This document shows positions 16,844 to 25,800 of a DNA stretch of 64,000 nucleotides, in pieces (within the stretch, counting starts at the first letter, position 1; each line of letters opens with the position of its first letter). The notes beneath the pieces are model-generated. The model did not search any database and had not been told where the DNA came from. It saw nothing but the letters and a program-made list of their open reading frames with translations. The stretch is taken from positions 1-64,000 of the forward strand of contig NZ_CAIJDP010000086.1 of assembly GCF_903819435.1 (NCBI RefSeq). Reading direction: 5' to 3'. This stretch comes from Flavobacterium salmonis (GTDB taxonomy: Bacteria; Bacteroidota; Bacteroidia; Flavobacteriales; Flavobacteriaceae). A program made the position numbers and the translations under genes.

Positions 16844-16862
16844 GATCAAGGTTATGTGTTTA

Positions 16863-19544
16863 TTATTTCACAATCACTTTAATTGATTTTTGAATATCAG
16901 CTGCCTGTACAGTTAATATGTATAAACCGGCAGAAATTGAATGTTCATTAACCGCAATTACATTTTGTCCGTTCGCTAATATTTGTTTTTTTGAAACAAG
17001 TATTTGCCCGTTCACACTAGACAATGTAATATTTGCTTCTTTAGTTTCTGTTGCAGTAACGATTAAGTTGATACTGTTTTCAGCAGGATTTGGTGAAACA
17101 ACTGCTTCGGAAACAGAAACAGAAGCAGTTTCTGCAATAGCTTTATTAGATGATGCTAGTTTAGCTGAACTGCTGCAACTAGCTGCTGTTGGAGAATTTC
17201 CTGTTATTTCTAACCAGTCAATATTAGCAAATTCTGAACTTACGGTTGTTTCTAATCTTATTCTGTTTATTCCGCTTACCAGTGTAACTGTTGCATCTGC
17301 AGTAGTAGACCAGGTACTCCAATTTGTAGTTTTAGGAAATCCTAAACTGGCAATAGCAGTAGCACCGTTTAAAACTACTTTGGCTACCGAGGCCGAAGAA
17401 CTACTACCATTAGCGTATCTAAATTTAATTGTATAAGTTCCTGCTGAAGGTACATTGATGGAATAATCTATTCCTTTTGCAGCTGAATTAGACAGATTAA
17501 TATAAAAACCTCCATCAGCCCCTGTATAACTGCTTTGACGAGATCCATCAGCCCCGCAATACCCATTTGTTGTGGTGGTATTATCATCAATTCTTAAGGT
17601 AGTATTACCTGTAGTTACCGGACTAAAAGTTGCAGTGATTGTTGTATTTGCATTCATCGTTACTGTGGTTGAAGCTGTTGTTGCTCCATTACTCCAGCTT
17701 GCAAACGTATAACCGGAAGCAGGTGTTGCAGTAAGGGTTACTACAGTTCCGCTTGTATAACTGGCCGCATTTGGACTACGACTGATACTGCCACCAGCAG
17801 CTGGGCTGGCTGTAGTAGTTAAAGTATAAGAAGTTGTTGTTGCTGTAAAATTTGCTGTAATTGTGGTGTTGGCATTCATCGTTACCGTGGTTGAAGCTGT
17901 TGTTGCTCCATTACTCCAACTTGCAAACGTGTAACCGGAAGCAGGTGTTGCAGTAAGGGTTACTACAGTTCCGCTTGTATAACTGGCTGCATTTGGACTA
18001 CGACTGATACTGCCGCCAGCAGCTGGTGCAGCTGTTGTAGTTAAAGTATAAGAAGTTGTTGTTGCTGTAAAATTTGCTGTAATTGTGTTATTGGCATTCA
18101 TCGTTACTGTTATTGTAGCAGTTGTTGCTCCGTTACTCCAGCTCGTAAATGTGTATCCGGACGCAGGGGTTGCTGTAAGTGTGACAGCAGTTCCGGCGGC
18201 ATAAGAGGTAGCGTTAGGACTGCGCACAATACTTCCTCCTGCTGTTGGATTTGCAGTAGTTGTAAGCGTATAGTTCGTAACAGGGGTTCCTCCTGATTCT
18301 CTTGCTCCAAGATCCGGAGCTGTGCCGTTAAAAGTAATTCCGGTAGCAGAAACACCCGCATTTATTAAATCGCTGGAGGCACTTAATGTTAAAAAATTAC
18401 CTAAATTAGGGCTTCCGTCTGCATTTTTAGTAACTGTTGGGGCAGTTAAAGTAACAAAATCTGCGCTGCTTACAACTAGTGAACCTCCATTTGTACTAAC
18501 ATTGTTTATCCACCATACATTAGAATTGCTTACATCGGTTCCTGTTTTTTTATCACTGCTGCCTGAGTTAAACGACAGGTTATTTCTGAACTGATGGGTT
18601 CCGCCTGTTCGGAAATTAAAATTACTCTCTGCATTATTATAAGAGGTATTATTAGACATTTCTATAGATCCCAGATTGTTATTATCTGTAAAACCATGTT
18701 GGCCATTACCATAAGCAATACAACGTCGCACAATATGATTTACAGCAATACCTTCTCCTCCTAATTTGAAACCATTTTTATCTCCACTTCCGGAAGTTCC
18801 GCTTGTTGTCAGTGTACCATTATTATATGCTACACAATTTTCAAATAAAATAATCCCGATTGGTCCTGTATCTGTTTTAGTATACAAGTCCCAGCCATCA
18901 TCAATATTATTATGAGAAATACATCCTCTAAATATATTGCCCTGTCCACAGGTAAGTTTTGCTGCAAAACCATCTGCATTTTCTGAACCTGAGTCTTTAT
19001 TGTCGAAAGACTCACAATTGAGAATCAAATTATTGGAAGGCCATTGACTAATTGAAGTATAACTTGTGGTATATCTGCTTAACTGAAGACCGGTATCTCT
19101 GTTTTTTTCAAAAATACAATTATCTATAGTATTATTATTACCTGAAAGCAGCATACCATTATCACCTGCATTTCTAATAGTAATTCCTTTAAAATACCAA
19201 TAAAGTCCATCTAAAACAATCCCTCTGTTTGAAGAACTCTCAGTTTGTGCTGAAAAATCAAGAATTGGAACTTCACTATTATAAGCTTCAATACGTTTAA
19301 GATTAGCTGATGCGCCACTATTTGCTCTTTCAATCAAAATTGTGGAAGCTATTGAATATGTACCGCCCCGCATATAAATGGTTTGCCCGGGGCTTACTGT
19401 TACTATGGCATTTGCCAGCGTAGTAGGACTTGACAAAGTACCCGGATTGCCAGCGGTACCTGTTGGTGAAACATAAATTTGTGAAAACATGCAAAGTGGA
19501 AAAAGCCACAATACACCGAATAAACTGGTTAATTTTTTTTTCAT
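16863..19544 (-). CDS. Secreted multidomain pectate lyase-like protein (PL9 type) with T9SS sorting domain
   Basis: An 893-residue exported protein. Domains: signal peptide (1-21, ends CMFSQ); right-handed parallel beta-helix (about 24-415) whose blocks GIVLDGLYWYFKGITIRNAG, NADGFAAKLTCGQGN and IDDGWDLYTK match family 9 pectate lyases, where the Asp/Lys residues bind calcium and act as base; three 74-residue InlB B-like repeats (425-498, 499-572, 573-646); a CBM6/35-like beta-sandwich (about 648-782); and a type A Por sorting domain (about 815-893, with SPNPAENSINL and a final KSIKVIVK). It should be sent across the outer membrane by type IX secretion and cut pectin at the surface. The promoter is overlapped by a LacI-type operator. 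The substrate call is by family resemblance. Confidence 0.9.
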   Translation of the reverse strand: MKKKLTSLFGVLWLFPLCMFSQIYVSPTGTAGNPGTLSSPTTLANAIVTVSPGQTIYMRGGTYSIASTILIERANSGASANLKRIEAYNSEVPILDFSAQTESSSNRGIVLDGLYWYFKGITIRNAGDNGMLLSGNNNTIDNCIFEKNRDTGLQLSRYTTSYTSISQWPSNNLILNCESFDNKDSGSENADGFAAKLTCGQGNIFRGCISHNNIDDGWDLYTKTDTGPIGIILFENCVAYNNGTLTTSGTSGSGDKNGFKLGGEGIAVNHIVRRCIAYGNGQHGFTDNNNLGSIEMSNNTSYNNAESNFNFRTGGTHQFRNNLSFNSGSSDKKTGTDVSNSNVWWINNVSTNGGSLVVSSADFVTLTAPTVTKNADGSPNLGNFLTLSASSDLINAGVSATGITFNGTAPDLGARESGGTPVTNYTLTTTANPTAGGSIVRSPNATSYAAGTAVTLTATPASGYTFTSWSNGATTATITVTMNANNTITANFTATTTSYTLTTTAAPAAGGSISRSPNAASYTSGTVVTLTATPASGYTFASWSNGATTASTTVTMNANTTITANFTATTTSYTLTTTASPAAGGSISRSPNAASYTSGTVVTLTATPASGYTFASWSNGATTASTTVTMNANTTITATFSPVTTGNTTLRIDDNTTTTNGYCGADGSRQSSYTGADGGFYINLSNSAAKGIDYSINVPSAGTYTIKFRYANGSSSSASVAKVVLNGATAIASLGFPKTTNWSTWSTTADATVTLVSGINRIRLETTVSSEFANIDWLEITGNSPTAASCSSSAKLASSNKAIAETASVSVSEAVVSPNPAENSINLIVTATETKEANITLSSVNGQILVSKKQILANGQNVIAVNEHSISAGLYILTVQAADIQKSIKVIVK
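17607..18272 (-). repeat. Three tandem 222-bp repeats coding for InlB B-like modules
   Basis: The units are 18051-18272, 17829-18050 and 17607-17828 (74 codons each). Units 2 and 3 are almost identical in DNA as well as protein, while unit 1 is more diverged. This points to a recent duplication of unit 2/3 or gene conversion between them. Confidence 0.88.
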
Positions 19545-19645
19545 TTTAATAAAGGTTTTATGATAGTTAGTAATTATTATTCATTCAAAAAATTATACTC
19601 GATTTCTGAAACTCATTTATTAAAATCGAAAACATTTGACTTTTA

Positions 19646-19653
19646 CAAATGTA
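19646..19653 (-). promoter_or_regulatory. -7 box for the pectate lyase gene
   Basis: TACATTTG on the minus strand matches TAnnTTTG. Its first bases are shared with the palindrome at 19650-19663, so a bound regulator would block the promoter. The leader would be about 95 bases. Confidence 0.6.
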
Positions 19654-19663
19654 ATCGATTACA
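19650..19663. promoter_or_regulatory. LacI-type operator palindrome O1
   Basis: TGTAATCGATTACA is a perfect 14-bp palindrome with a central CG, the form bound by LacI-family repressors. It overlaps the -7 box of the pectate lyase gene, as expected for repression relieved by a pectin breakdown product. No LacI-family gene is in the window. Confidence 0.72.
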
Positions 19664-19804
19664 CGAATTTATATTTTTTTTCAGACAATACCTAATAAAA
19701 TGTTAAAATATATTTAAATATGTAAAAATTAACATCTAAAAAAAGACTATCTGTAATTATGAAATTCGTAAAACAGTAAGAAAAAACCAGAAATATCTGC
19801 AAAC

Positions 19805-19818
19805 TGTAATCGATGACA
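19805..19818. promoter_or_regulatory. LacI-type operator-like site O2
   Basis: TGTAATCGATGACA matches O1 at 13 of 14 positions and lies 155 bp upstream of it, just past the 3' end of the TSUP gene. It may be an auxiliary operator for DNA looping. The intervening 140 bases are AT-rich with no other feature seen. Confidence 0.5.
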
Positions 19819-19864
19819 TAAACTCAAAATAAGGAGAGAAAAATAAAGAAAGGAATTTTCTTTA

Positions 19865-20635
19865 TTACTTTTTATAAAAAACATCATAAGCAAACCGGAC
19901 AAGTGTACCGATTACCACAATCAGGAAGAAAATTCTAATAAAACCATTACCTTTATTGATAGCCAGTTTTGCGCCAAGCCATCCGCCAAGCCCATTACTT
20001 ATCGCCATAGGTATTGCAATGGTCCAGATAATTTTTCCTTTTATTGCAAATAAACAAATAGATCCGAAATTGGTTGCAAGGTTTACCATTTTCGCATTCG
20101 CAGACGCGTGCAAAAAATCAAAACCCATTAAGGCAATAAAAGCAACAACAAAAAAGCTTCCTGTTCCCGGACCAATAAATCCGTCATAAAAGCCAACAAT
20201 TATACTAATAAAAACAGCATATAAAATTTGTGTCTTATAGGAATGATCTTTGGCAACATGCTGTCCGAAATTTTTCTTAGCATAGGTGTAAACAAATAAC
20301 AATGACAAAACCACCAGTAAAAGCGGTTTCATAAAATCGTTGCTTACCAAAGTTAATATTGTTGAACCCAAAAATGCTGAGGGTATTGCCAAACCCATCA
20401 TGATTAAAAGTAATTTCCACTGAATTACAACTTTTTTAAGATATTGGAAAGCTGCAAAAGCAGTGCCGCTGAACGCTGGAATTTTCAAGGTCCCTACGAC
20501 TGTCGAAACTGGAAGATTCGGTAATAAAATTAATCCCATGGGAGTTTGAATTAATCCGCCGCCGCCCACAATTGCATCAATAAATCCTGCTGCAAATGCA
20601 GCTAAACAAAGTAAAATTATTATATATGAATCCAT
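19865..20635 (-). CDS. Sulfite exporter TauE/SafE (TSUP) family membrane protein
   Basis: About 256 residues with eight predicted transmembrane segments and the family's two half-repeats. The first carries AAGFIDAIVGGGGLIQTP, the hallmark glycine-rich loop. The second carries VGFYDGFIGPGTGSFF, its counterpart. The family moves sulfur-containing or organic anions (sulfite, sulfoacetate, 2-oxoacids); the substrate here is unknown. The frame is open to a TTG at 20653, but the ATG at 20635 (MDSYIIILL) is the natural start. It is divergent from the DUF7935 gene, and no sulfur-metabolism gene is adjacent. It should sit in the inner membrane. Confidence 0.92.
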   Translation of the reverse strand: MDSYIIILLCLAAFAAGFIDAIVGGGGLIQTPMGLILLPNLPVSTVVGTLKIPAFSGTAFAAFQYLKKVVIQWKLLLIMMGLAIPSAFLGSTILTLVSNDFMKPLLLVVLSLLFVYTYAKKNFGQHVAKDHSYKTQILYAVFISIIVGFYDGFIGPGTGSFFVVAFIALMGFDFLHASANAKMVNLATNFGSICLFAIKGKIIWTIAIPMAISNGLGGWLGAKLAINKGNGFIRIFFLIVVIGTLVRFAYDVFYKK

Positions 20636-20672
20636 TAAAAATTTGTATTCCAAAAAGTTATGAAAATTGGCA

Positions 20673-20680
20673 CAAAAGTA
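20673..20680 (-). promoter_or_regulatory. -7 box for the TSUP gene
   Basis: TACTTTTG on the minus strand matches TAnnTTTG, followed by GCC, and lies 38 bases before the ATG at 20635. It is back-to-back with the plus-strand box at 20736. Confidence 0.6.
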
Positions 20681-20735
20681 AGGCTTCCATTTAGTTTATT
20701 AAATAATTTTAAAGTGAATTTCTCTGCAAAAAGTA

Positions 20736-20743
20736 TATTTTTG
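20736..20743 (+). promoter_or_regulatory. -7 box for the DUF7935-like gene
   Basis: TATTTTTG followed by C matches TAnnTTTG, 16 bases before the ATG at 20760. The short gap favours 20760 over the in-frame TTG at 20754. Confidence 0.6.
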
Positions 20744-20759
20744 CTAAAAATATTTGAAA

Positions 20760-21281
20760 ATGGATTTTACAAGAATTATAGAATTAGCGAGTTATACTTT
20801 GCCTGCGATTGTTACGGGATTTGTGGCCTACAGTTTTTTCGAACTTCACATTAAAAACAATGACAAAAAACGTGCTTTTTTATTAAACAAAGAATATCAC
20901 AAACAATCTTTGCCAATACGTTTGCAGGCATACGAGCGTATGACCTTATTTTTAGAACGTATCAACCTGACCAAATTATTGATTCGGATTGCACCGATTT
21001 CTAATCAAAAACACGATTATGAAAACTTTGTAATTGACCAGATCGAACAGGAGTTTGAGCACAATCTGACTCAGCAGATTTACATGTCTGATGAATGCTG
21101 GACTATTATCACAACAGCTAAGAACTCAACTATACAAATGATCCGTAAAGCCACCATGAGCGATCGTGTCGACAGTGCTGATAAATTACGTGAAGTAATT
21201 TTGAACGATTTATTAGAGAAACAATCTCCTAGTAATGCTGCTTTGGGATATATTAAGAATGAGGTTGCCGAGTTATGGTAG
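20760..21281 (+). CDS. Membrane-anchored hypothetical protein (DUF7935-like)
   Basis: A 173-residue protein with one N-terminal transmembrane helix (about residues 8-26, ASYTLPAIVTGFVAYSFFEL). A basic cytoplasmic helical domain follows, with LPIRLQAYERMTLFLERINL and IDQIEQEFEHNLTQQIYMSDECW. The pattern matches a flavobacterial family of unknown function that I recall as DUF7935; the family number is not verified. The ATG at 20760 is used because the -7 box ends 16 bases before it. It is monocistronic, convergent with the patatin gene across an inverted repeat. No catalytic motif is seen. Confidence 0.8.
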   Translation: MDFTRIIELASYTLPAIVTGFVAYSFFELHIKNNDKKRAFLLNKEYHKQSLPIRLQAYERMTLFLERINLTKLLIRIAPISNQKHDYENFVIDQIEQEFEHNLTQQIYMSDECWTIITTAKNSTIQMIRKATMSDRVDSADKLREVILNDLLEKQSPSNAALGYIKNEVAELW

Positions 21282-21300
21282 TGGAGAAGTAAGGTTTTAA

Positions 21301-21355
21301 TATCAAGTATTAAGACACATACATATAGCTATTTATTACAGCTTAATACTTGATA
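21301..21355. terminator. Long inverted repeat between convergent genes
   Basis: TATCAAGTATTAAG (21301-21314) is the exact reverse complement of CTTAATACTTGATA (21342-21355). The 27-base loop and lack of a strong T-run make it a weaker terminator candidate, but it lies exactly between two convergent stops. Confidence 0.55.
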
Positions 21356-21371
21356 CTAAAATCTTAGTTTT

Positions 21372-22271
21372 TTACCTATTATCACTCATAATCTCAGATT
21401 TATTCTGAGCATATTCATATCCTTGCTCCCACCAGGTTTTCATCACTTCTTTATTAAAAATCAAAGCATTATTAGTCAACTTAGTTGGTGTGTAATATAA
21501 ATTAAGTTTTACATTTTTATTGTTTGCTATTAGTTTTCCTATAGCAATGTCGTGTTTTTCAACCTGATCCAAAGCAATTCGAAATAAATCAATCATCAAA
21601 GAAAACGGGTTTTTTCCTATAACGGTTTTTTCCATATTGACTTCCGTTTCCAGAATAATTACATCAATTTCTGTTGCTCCACGGTTGATTGCTTCACGAA
21701 TGGGAACCAGACTTGAAAATCCACCATCACCATATTCGAAATTGTTTTTTTCGACCAGACTCATGAAAGGTACATAATTACTCGAAATCCAGGACCAGTC
21801 ACAAAACTCTTCGTAAGTACACTCTTTTATCGATTTATATTCGGCTTCGTTTTTTGTAAAATTGGTTACAGTAATAACAACATCTTTTTTAAGTTTTTTC
21901 AACTTATTGAAATCAGACAATGAAAAGTTATTTCTAATGTATTTCTTTAATCCTTTGCTTTCTCCAAACGTTCTTTTTCCCTTAAAAAACTGCCGAATTA
22001 CATTGAAGTGATTAATCGTTACAATGTCTACACCGTCCTTAACTTTCACAACAAAAGGGCAAATGTTAAATATTTTAGACATGTTGACGTTGGTATAAAT
22101 CGAATGGATTTGCTCAATATTTCCGAGTGCGAGATGCGGAATCAATAAACTTCCGGTTGAAGTCCCGAGGAATAAATCGTACTTATGTCTTTTTACTTCT
22201 AATAAATATTGTGCAACACCGCCGGCAAATGCTCCTTTACTGCCGCCACCAGAAATAACCAATGCTCTCAT
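21372..22271 (-). CDS. Patatin-like phospholipase family protein
   Basis: A 299-residue patatin-fold lipid acyl hydrolase. The oxyanion-hole motif GGGSKGAFAGG is at residues 8-18, the nucleophile elbow GTSTG at 36-40 (Ser38), and the catalytic aspartate comes from DGG in FEYGDGGFSSLVPI. There is no signal peptide, so it is cytoplasmic or peripheral at the inner membrane. Patatins of this kind release fatty acids from phospholipids, but the natural substrate is not predictable. It is downstream of, and on the same strand as, the M1 peptidase, 113 bases apart, and ends at an inverted repeat shared with the convergent DUF7935-like gene. Confidence 0.93.
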   Translation of the reverse strand: MRALVISGGGSKGAFAGGVAQYLLEVKRHKYDLFLGTSTGSLLIPHLALGNIEQIHSIYTNVNMSKIFNICPFVVKVKDGVDIVTINHFNVIRQFFKGKRTFGESKGLKKYIRNNFSLSDFNKLKKLKKDVVITVTNFTKNEAEYKSIKECTYEEFCDWSWISSNYVPFMSLVEKNNFEYGDGGFSSLVPIREAINRGATEIDVIILETEVNMEKTVIGKNPFSLMIDLFRIALDQVEKHDIAIGKLIANNKNVKLNLYYTPTKLTNNALIFNKEVMKTWWEQGYEYAQNKSEIMSDNR

Positions 22272-22384
22272 AAATTAACTGTAGATTTTGTTTTTGTTAA
22301 ACGAAAGAAAAAAAAGAATCAAGAAAAAAAATCTCTGTAAATTCTTAAAGTATGTTACCCGACTCTTGGTTCTTGCATCCATTT

Positions 22385-24445
22385 TTATTCTGTCAATAAA
22401 CGATTTAATTGAAATTGTTCATCGGGGTTCAAATTAGGCAAAATTCTTTCAAACGAAGCACGCATTTCAGAATTTTTTAATAAAAATCGAATCATTTCTC
22501 TTCCAAATTTCGAAAATTGCCACATATGATGGGTTGTAGCGTTGACTAAATTACTCAAAACCTGATCATTAATTATTTTAAAAGCAATTAACTTTTCCAG
22601 AGCATTTTGTCTAGTGGTAGCTTCATATTTTGTAGAAGAAAAAGCAATTAATTCTGAAACCAAAACTTCGGGATCATTGCTGTAATTTGTTGTGGACAAT
22701 GCTAATGAAAGCCATAAAGTACGCAGGTTGTAATCATTGAATCCAATCCAGGTATTAGTTTTGTAAAGATATTCTGTTCTGCGTTCCGGAAAATTCTTCC
22801 ACAAAAAATAAAGAGCTATTTCCTGTGTCTGATAGGATTTGTCTTCGAGTAAACTTTCGTATTCTGTTCTAAAATCTTCAGGAATTGTCGATAAATTTTC
22901 AGCCACAGCCTGACGAACTTTAGTATTATTGGTCTTTAAAGCAGCTATTAAGAGTGTTTTTTTAGCTTCGTGTTTTTCAGATTCAATTTGATCAATAACA
23001 GATACTTTTACAGCGTGATACGCATCTGAATTTAAAATTTTTAAAAAGTAATCCTGCTTTTCTGCCAAAGGTGTTTTTTTAAGTTTATCAATTTCCAGAC
23101 GATCCTGAATTGCTTTATTTTTACTCAAAAGAGCATTGGCCGTTGGTGTATCAAAAGCAGTTGTTTCAAGCCAGGTTTTCTGAAATTTTTCCAAATCAAA
23201 ATCGGATGTTTTTTTAATCTCATCAAAGAAATTCCAGGTATTGACTGTTTGATAGGCATACTTTTTTAAATAACTTTTTACAGCCTTTTTAAATGCTTTG
23301 TCGCCAATTGATTCATGCAAAACAAATAATACCCAGGCCCCTTTTTCATAAAAAGTCAACGAACTGGCTTTGGCATTCAAAACCGGAATTGTATCGGTTC
23401 TGGAAGCAAATTTAAGTTGTTGTGCCGTATCGTATAATTTCGAATAGAAATAGTCTTCGCCATAAATTTCTTTTTCGGCCAATAAAGCATAATAAGTAGC
23501 AAAACCTTCCTGAAGCCAGTGGTGTGTGCTGCTTTCGGCGGTAATCAGATCTCCAAACCAATGATGCGCTAACTCGTGTGCATCAACATTAGTATAATTT
23601 CGGTCTTCAAAACCAATCGAATCCACTACATGTCGGGTTGCAAAAAGTGTTGTCGTAGTGTTTTCCATTCCGGCATATAAAAAATCCCGAACCGGAATTT
23701 GCCTGTTGATTTCCCAGGGATACTTCACTCCTATTTCTTTTTCTAAAAAATCAAAAATACGCTTAGAATATCGGTAGGTAGGTTCAAAACAGTTTTTATC
23801 TTTAGGCTCAAGATAATATTCAAGCGGAATTTTAGACTTTGATCTGAATTCTTTTTTATCAAACTTTCCAATGGCTAACATCAACAAATAGGAGCTCATT
23901 GGTTTTTTCATTTGGTATTGCCAGTGAAATTGATTGCTGTTCTCAGTTTTTTCTTTTAAAATTCCGTTCGAAAGAACCTGATAATCTTTATTGTACAAAA
24001 TTCCTAAATTGAAAATCAGTTTTTCATTTACATCATCAAAACTCGGAAACCAGTTACTCGTGTACCTTCCCTGCCCCTGTGTCCAGATTTGTACCTCAGC
24101 GTTTTCAATGTTTACAAAATACAAAGCCTGTTTTGGTTTTACTGAATATTCAAAAGTTAATTGATTCTCACCTTTCTGAAAATGATCTATGATTTGCAAT
24201 TGCTTCCCCGTATTAATAAAAACAGCTTGTTTTTGGTTGATTTCTACTTTTGAAAATTCCATGTTTCTGGCATCAATCTTAATGGTATCAACTGGTTTCA
24301 AAACTTCAAATTCATAGTCAACCAAACCTGAAACCGATTTTTCATTGGCATTTATTTTTAATTGTGCGGAAACGGATTTAAAATCGACAAATTGGGTTTG
24401 TTGTGCAAAACCCAAGACGGTGAAAAATAATAGAATGTATTTCAT
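22385..24445 (-). CDS. M1 family metallopeptidase (aminopeptidase N-like)
   Basis: A 686-residue exported zinc aminopeptidase. The signal peptide covers residues about 1-15 (ends GFAQQ). The substrate-recognition motif is GMENTTTT (the GxMEN equivalent). The zinc site is HELAHHW at about residue 288, with the third ligand glutamate in the following WLQEGFATYYALLAEKEIYG helix. The C-terminal third is a helical/HEAT-like domain typical of M1 enzymes. It probably trims peptides in the periplasm. It is divergent from the Dph6-like gene. No sorting domain is present, so it is not a T9SS substrate. Confidence 0.94.
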   Translation of the reverse strand: MKYILLFFTVLGFAQQTQFVDFKSVSAQLKINANEKSVSGLVDYEFEVLKPVDTIKIDARNMEFSKVEINQKQAVFINTGKQLQIIDHFQKGENQLTFEYSVKPKQALYFVNIENAEVQIWTQGQGRYTSNWFPSFDDVNEKLIFNLGILYNKDYQVLSNGILKEKTENSNQFHWQYQMKKPMSSYLLMLAIGKFDKKEFRSKSKIPLEYYLEPKDKNCFEPTYRYSKRIFDFLEKEIGVKYPWEINRQIPVRDFLYAGMENTTTTLFATRHVVDSIGFEDRNYTNVDAHELAHHWFGDLITAESSTHHWLQEGFATYYALLAEKEIYGEDYFYSKLYDTAQQLKFASRTDTIPVLNAKASSLTFYEKGAWVLFVLHESIGDKAFKKAVKSYLKKYAYQTVNTWNFFDEIKKTSDFDLEKFQKTWLETTAFDTPTANALLSKNKAIQDRLEIDKLKKTPLAEKQDYFLKILNSDAYHAVKVSVIDQIESEKHEAKKTLLIAALKTNNTKVRQAVAENLSTIPEDFRTEYESLLEDKSYQTQEIALYFLWKNFPERRTEYLYKTNTWIGFNDYNLRTLWLSLALSTTNYSNDPEVLVSELIAFSSTKYEATTRQNALEKLIAFKIINDQVLSNLVNATTHHMWQFSKFGREMIRFLLKNSEMRASFERILPNLNPDEQFQLNRLLTE

Positions 24446-24468
24446 TGAATTAAATTGAAGGCAAAATC

Positions 24469-24476
24469 CAAAGTTA
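24469..24476 (-). promoter_or_regulatory. -7 box for the M1 peptidase gene
   Basis: TAACTTTG on the minus strand matches TAnnTTTG, 23 bases before the ATG at 24445. Confidence 0.6.
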
Positions 24477-24510
24477 CAAAGGTTTCATCAACAAATCGAA
24501 TGAAATTTGT

Positions 24511-25281
24511 ATGTTTACATTAGAAAATTATACAATCGTGTCAACATCTAAAAAAGCTTTATTTAACTGGAGCAGCGGAAAAGATTCTGCTCTGGCTTTA
24601 TACAAAATCCTTCAAAATTCTGATTTTAAAATAGAATGTTTATTAACAAGTGTCAACCAGCAATATCAGCGAATTTCGATGCACGGTGTACGTGTAGGAT
24701 TGCTCGAATCTCAGGCAAAAAGTATTGGTTTACCTTTAAAAATAATGCAGATTCCAGAGATGCCAACCATGGAAGTTTATGAAAATGTCATGACTGAAAC
24801 ATTATCTGAACTGAAAAAACAAGGCATCACACATTCGGTTTTTGGAGATATTTTTCTGGAAGATTTACGAAAATACCGTGAAGATAAATTAGCCGAAATT
24901 GGCTTTGAAGCCGAATTTCCTTTATGGAAAATTTCAACACAAGAGTTAATTCAGGAGTTTATCAGCTTAGGGTTTAAAACTATTGTTGTGTGTGTAAACG
25001 AACGTTACCTCGATAAAAGTTTTGTTGGCCGGATTATAGATCAGGATTTTATAAATGATTTACCGGAAAATGTAGATGTTTGTGGTGAAAACGGAGAATT
25101 TCATACTTTTACTTTTGATGGTCCTGTTTTTTCAGAACCAATTAGTTTTGAAATTGGTGAAACTGTTTATCGTAAATATGAAAAGCCTAAAAATCAGGAT
25201 TCTTCGAATACAGCCTGCGACACAAACGCAACCAATGCATTTGATTATGGATTCTGGTACACCGATTTAATTGCGAAATAA
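24511..25281 (+). CDS. Dph6/MJ0570-type ATP-pyrophosphatase (diphthine-ammonia ligase family)
   Basis: A 256-residue adenine-nucleotide alpha-hydrolase fold protein. The PP-loop SSGKDS is at residues 21-26, and the family block GDIFLEDLRKYREDKLAEIG follows. Downstream are NERYLDKSFVGRIID and CGENGEFHTFTFDGPVF, the latter diagnostic for Dph6-like enzymes. In eukaryotes and archaea the family amidates diphthine on EF2. Bacteria lack diphthamide, so the bacterial substrate is unknown; activation of some carboxylate with ATP for amide formation is inferred. The start may instead be a GTG at 24538, just before the conserved region. It is 9 bases from the next gene and probably heads a three-gene operon. 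Confidence 0.9.
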   Translation: MFTLENYTIVSTSKKALFNWSSGKDSALALYKILQNSDFKIECLLTSVNQQYQRISMHGVRVGLLESQAKSIGLPLKIMQIPEMPTMEVYENVMTETLSELKKQGITHSVFGDIFLEDLRKYREDKLAEIGFEAEFPLWKISTQELIQEFISLGFKTIVVCVNERYLDKSFVGRIIDQDFINDLPENVDVCGENGEFHTFTFDGPVFSEPISFEIGETVYRKYEKPKNQDSSNTACDTNATNAFDYGFWYTDLIAK

Positions 25282-25290
25282 TTTATTAAA

Positions 25291-25797
25291 ATGACTGTAC
25301 AAAATCAATCTTTTGAATTAAAAAAAGTCCTGGGATTCTTAAACGAAATCGGGATAGACGTGTTTGAGAAAGTACTCGAAACTTCTTTTTTGCCCGGATT
25401 GAGTTTAGGGCCAAACTGTCTTTATATTGATTTCGAAAAATTATTATATCCTGGAGACATCCTTCACGAAGCTGGGCATCTGGCTGTTACAACTTCTGCC
25501 GAAAGAAAAATCGCAGGAACGGATAGAATGGCTTCAGACTGGCCTTCACAAGGCGAAGAAATAGGGGCTATTTTATGGTCTTTTGCTGCAGCACAACATT
25601 TAGAGTTGCCTATTGAATTTGTATTTCATCCCAACGGATACAAAAATGAATCAAAATGGCTGATTTCAAATTTTACCAATGAAAATTATATTGGATTGCC
25701 CTTTCTGGAATGGGCAGGACTTACTTTAGGAAAAGAACGCGCAGCTAAAGAAGATAAAGAACCTTTTCCAAAAATGCTGAAATGGCTAAGAGATTAA
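25291..25797 (+). CDS. Hypothetical protein with HEAGH zinc-site-like motif
   Basis: A 168-residue cytoplasmic protein of no named family. Its key feature is ILHEAGHLAV (HEAGH at residues 59-63), a perfect HExxH helix of the zincin type. It is preceded by a strand (NCLYIDFEKLLYPG) and followed by conserved acidic segments (SQGEEIGAILWSFAAAQHL) in which GEE could give a third metal ligand. The small size is below that of most metallopeptidases, so it may be a minimal zincin or a binding protein. It lies between the Dph6-like and hydroxylase-like genes (9- and 3-base gaps), so the three are almost surely co-transcribed. Confidence 0.8.
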   Translation: MTVQNQSFELKKVLGFLNEIGIDVFEKVLETSFLPGLSLGPNCLYIDFEKLLYPGDILHEAGHLAVTTSAERKIAGTDRMASDWPSQGEEIGAILWSFAAAQHLELPIEFVFHPNGYKNESKWLISNFTNENYIGLPFLEWAGLTLGKERAAKEDKEPFPKMLKWLRD

Positions 25798-25800
25798 ATT

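Noticed and set aside
16918-17436. Long plus-strand frame opposite the pectate lyase
   Set aside because: It is the reverse strand of a gene with strong domain evidence; its translation is a valine/leucine/serine-rich shadow with no family.
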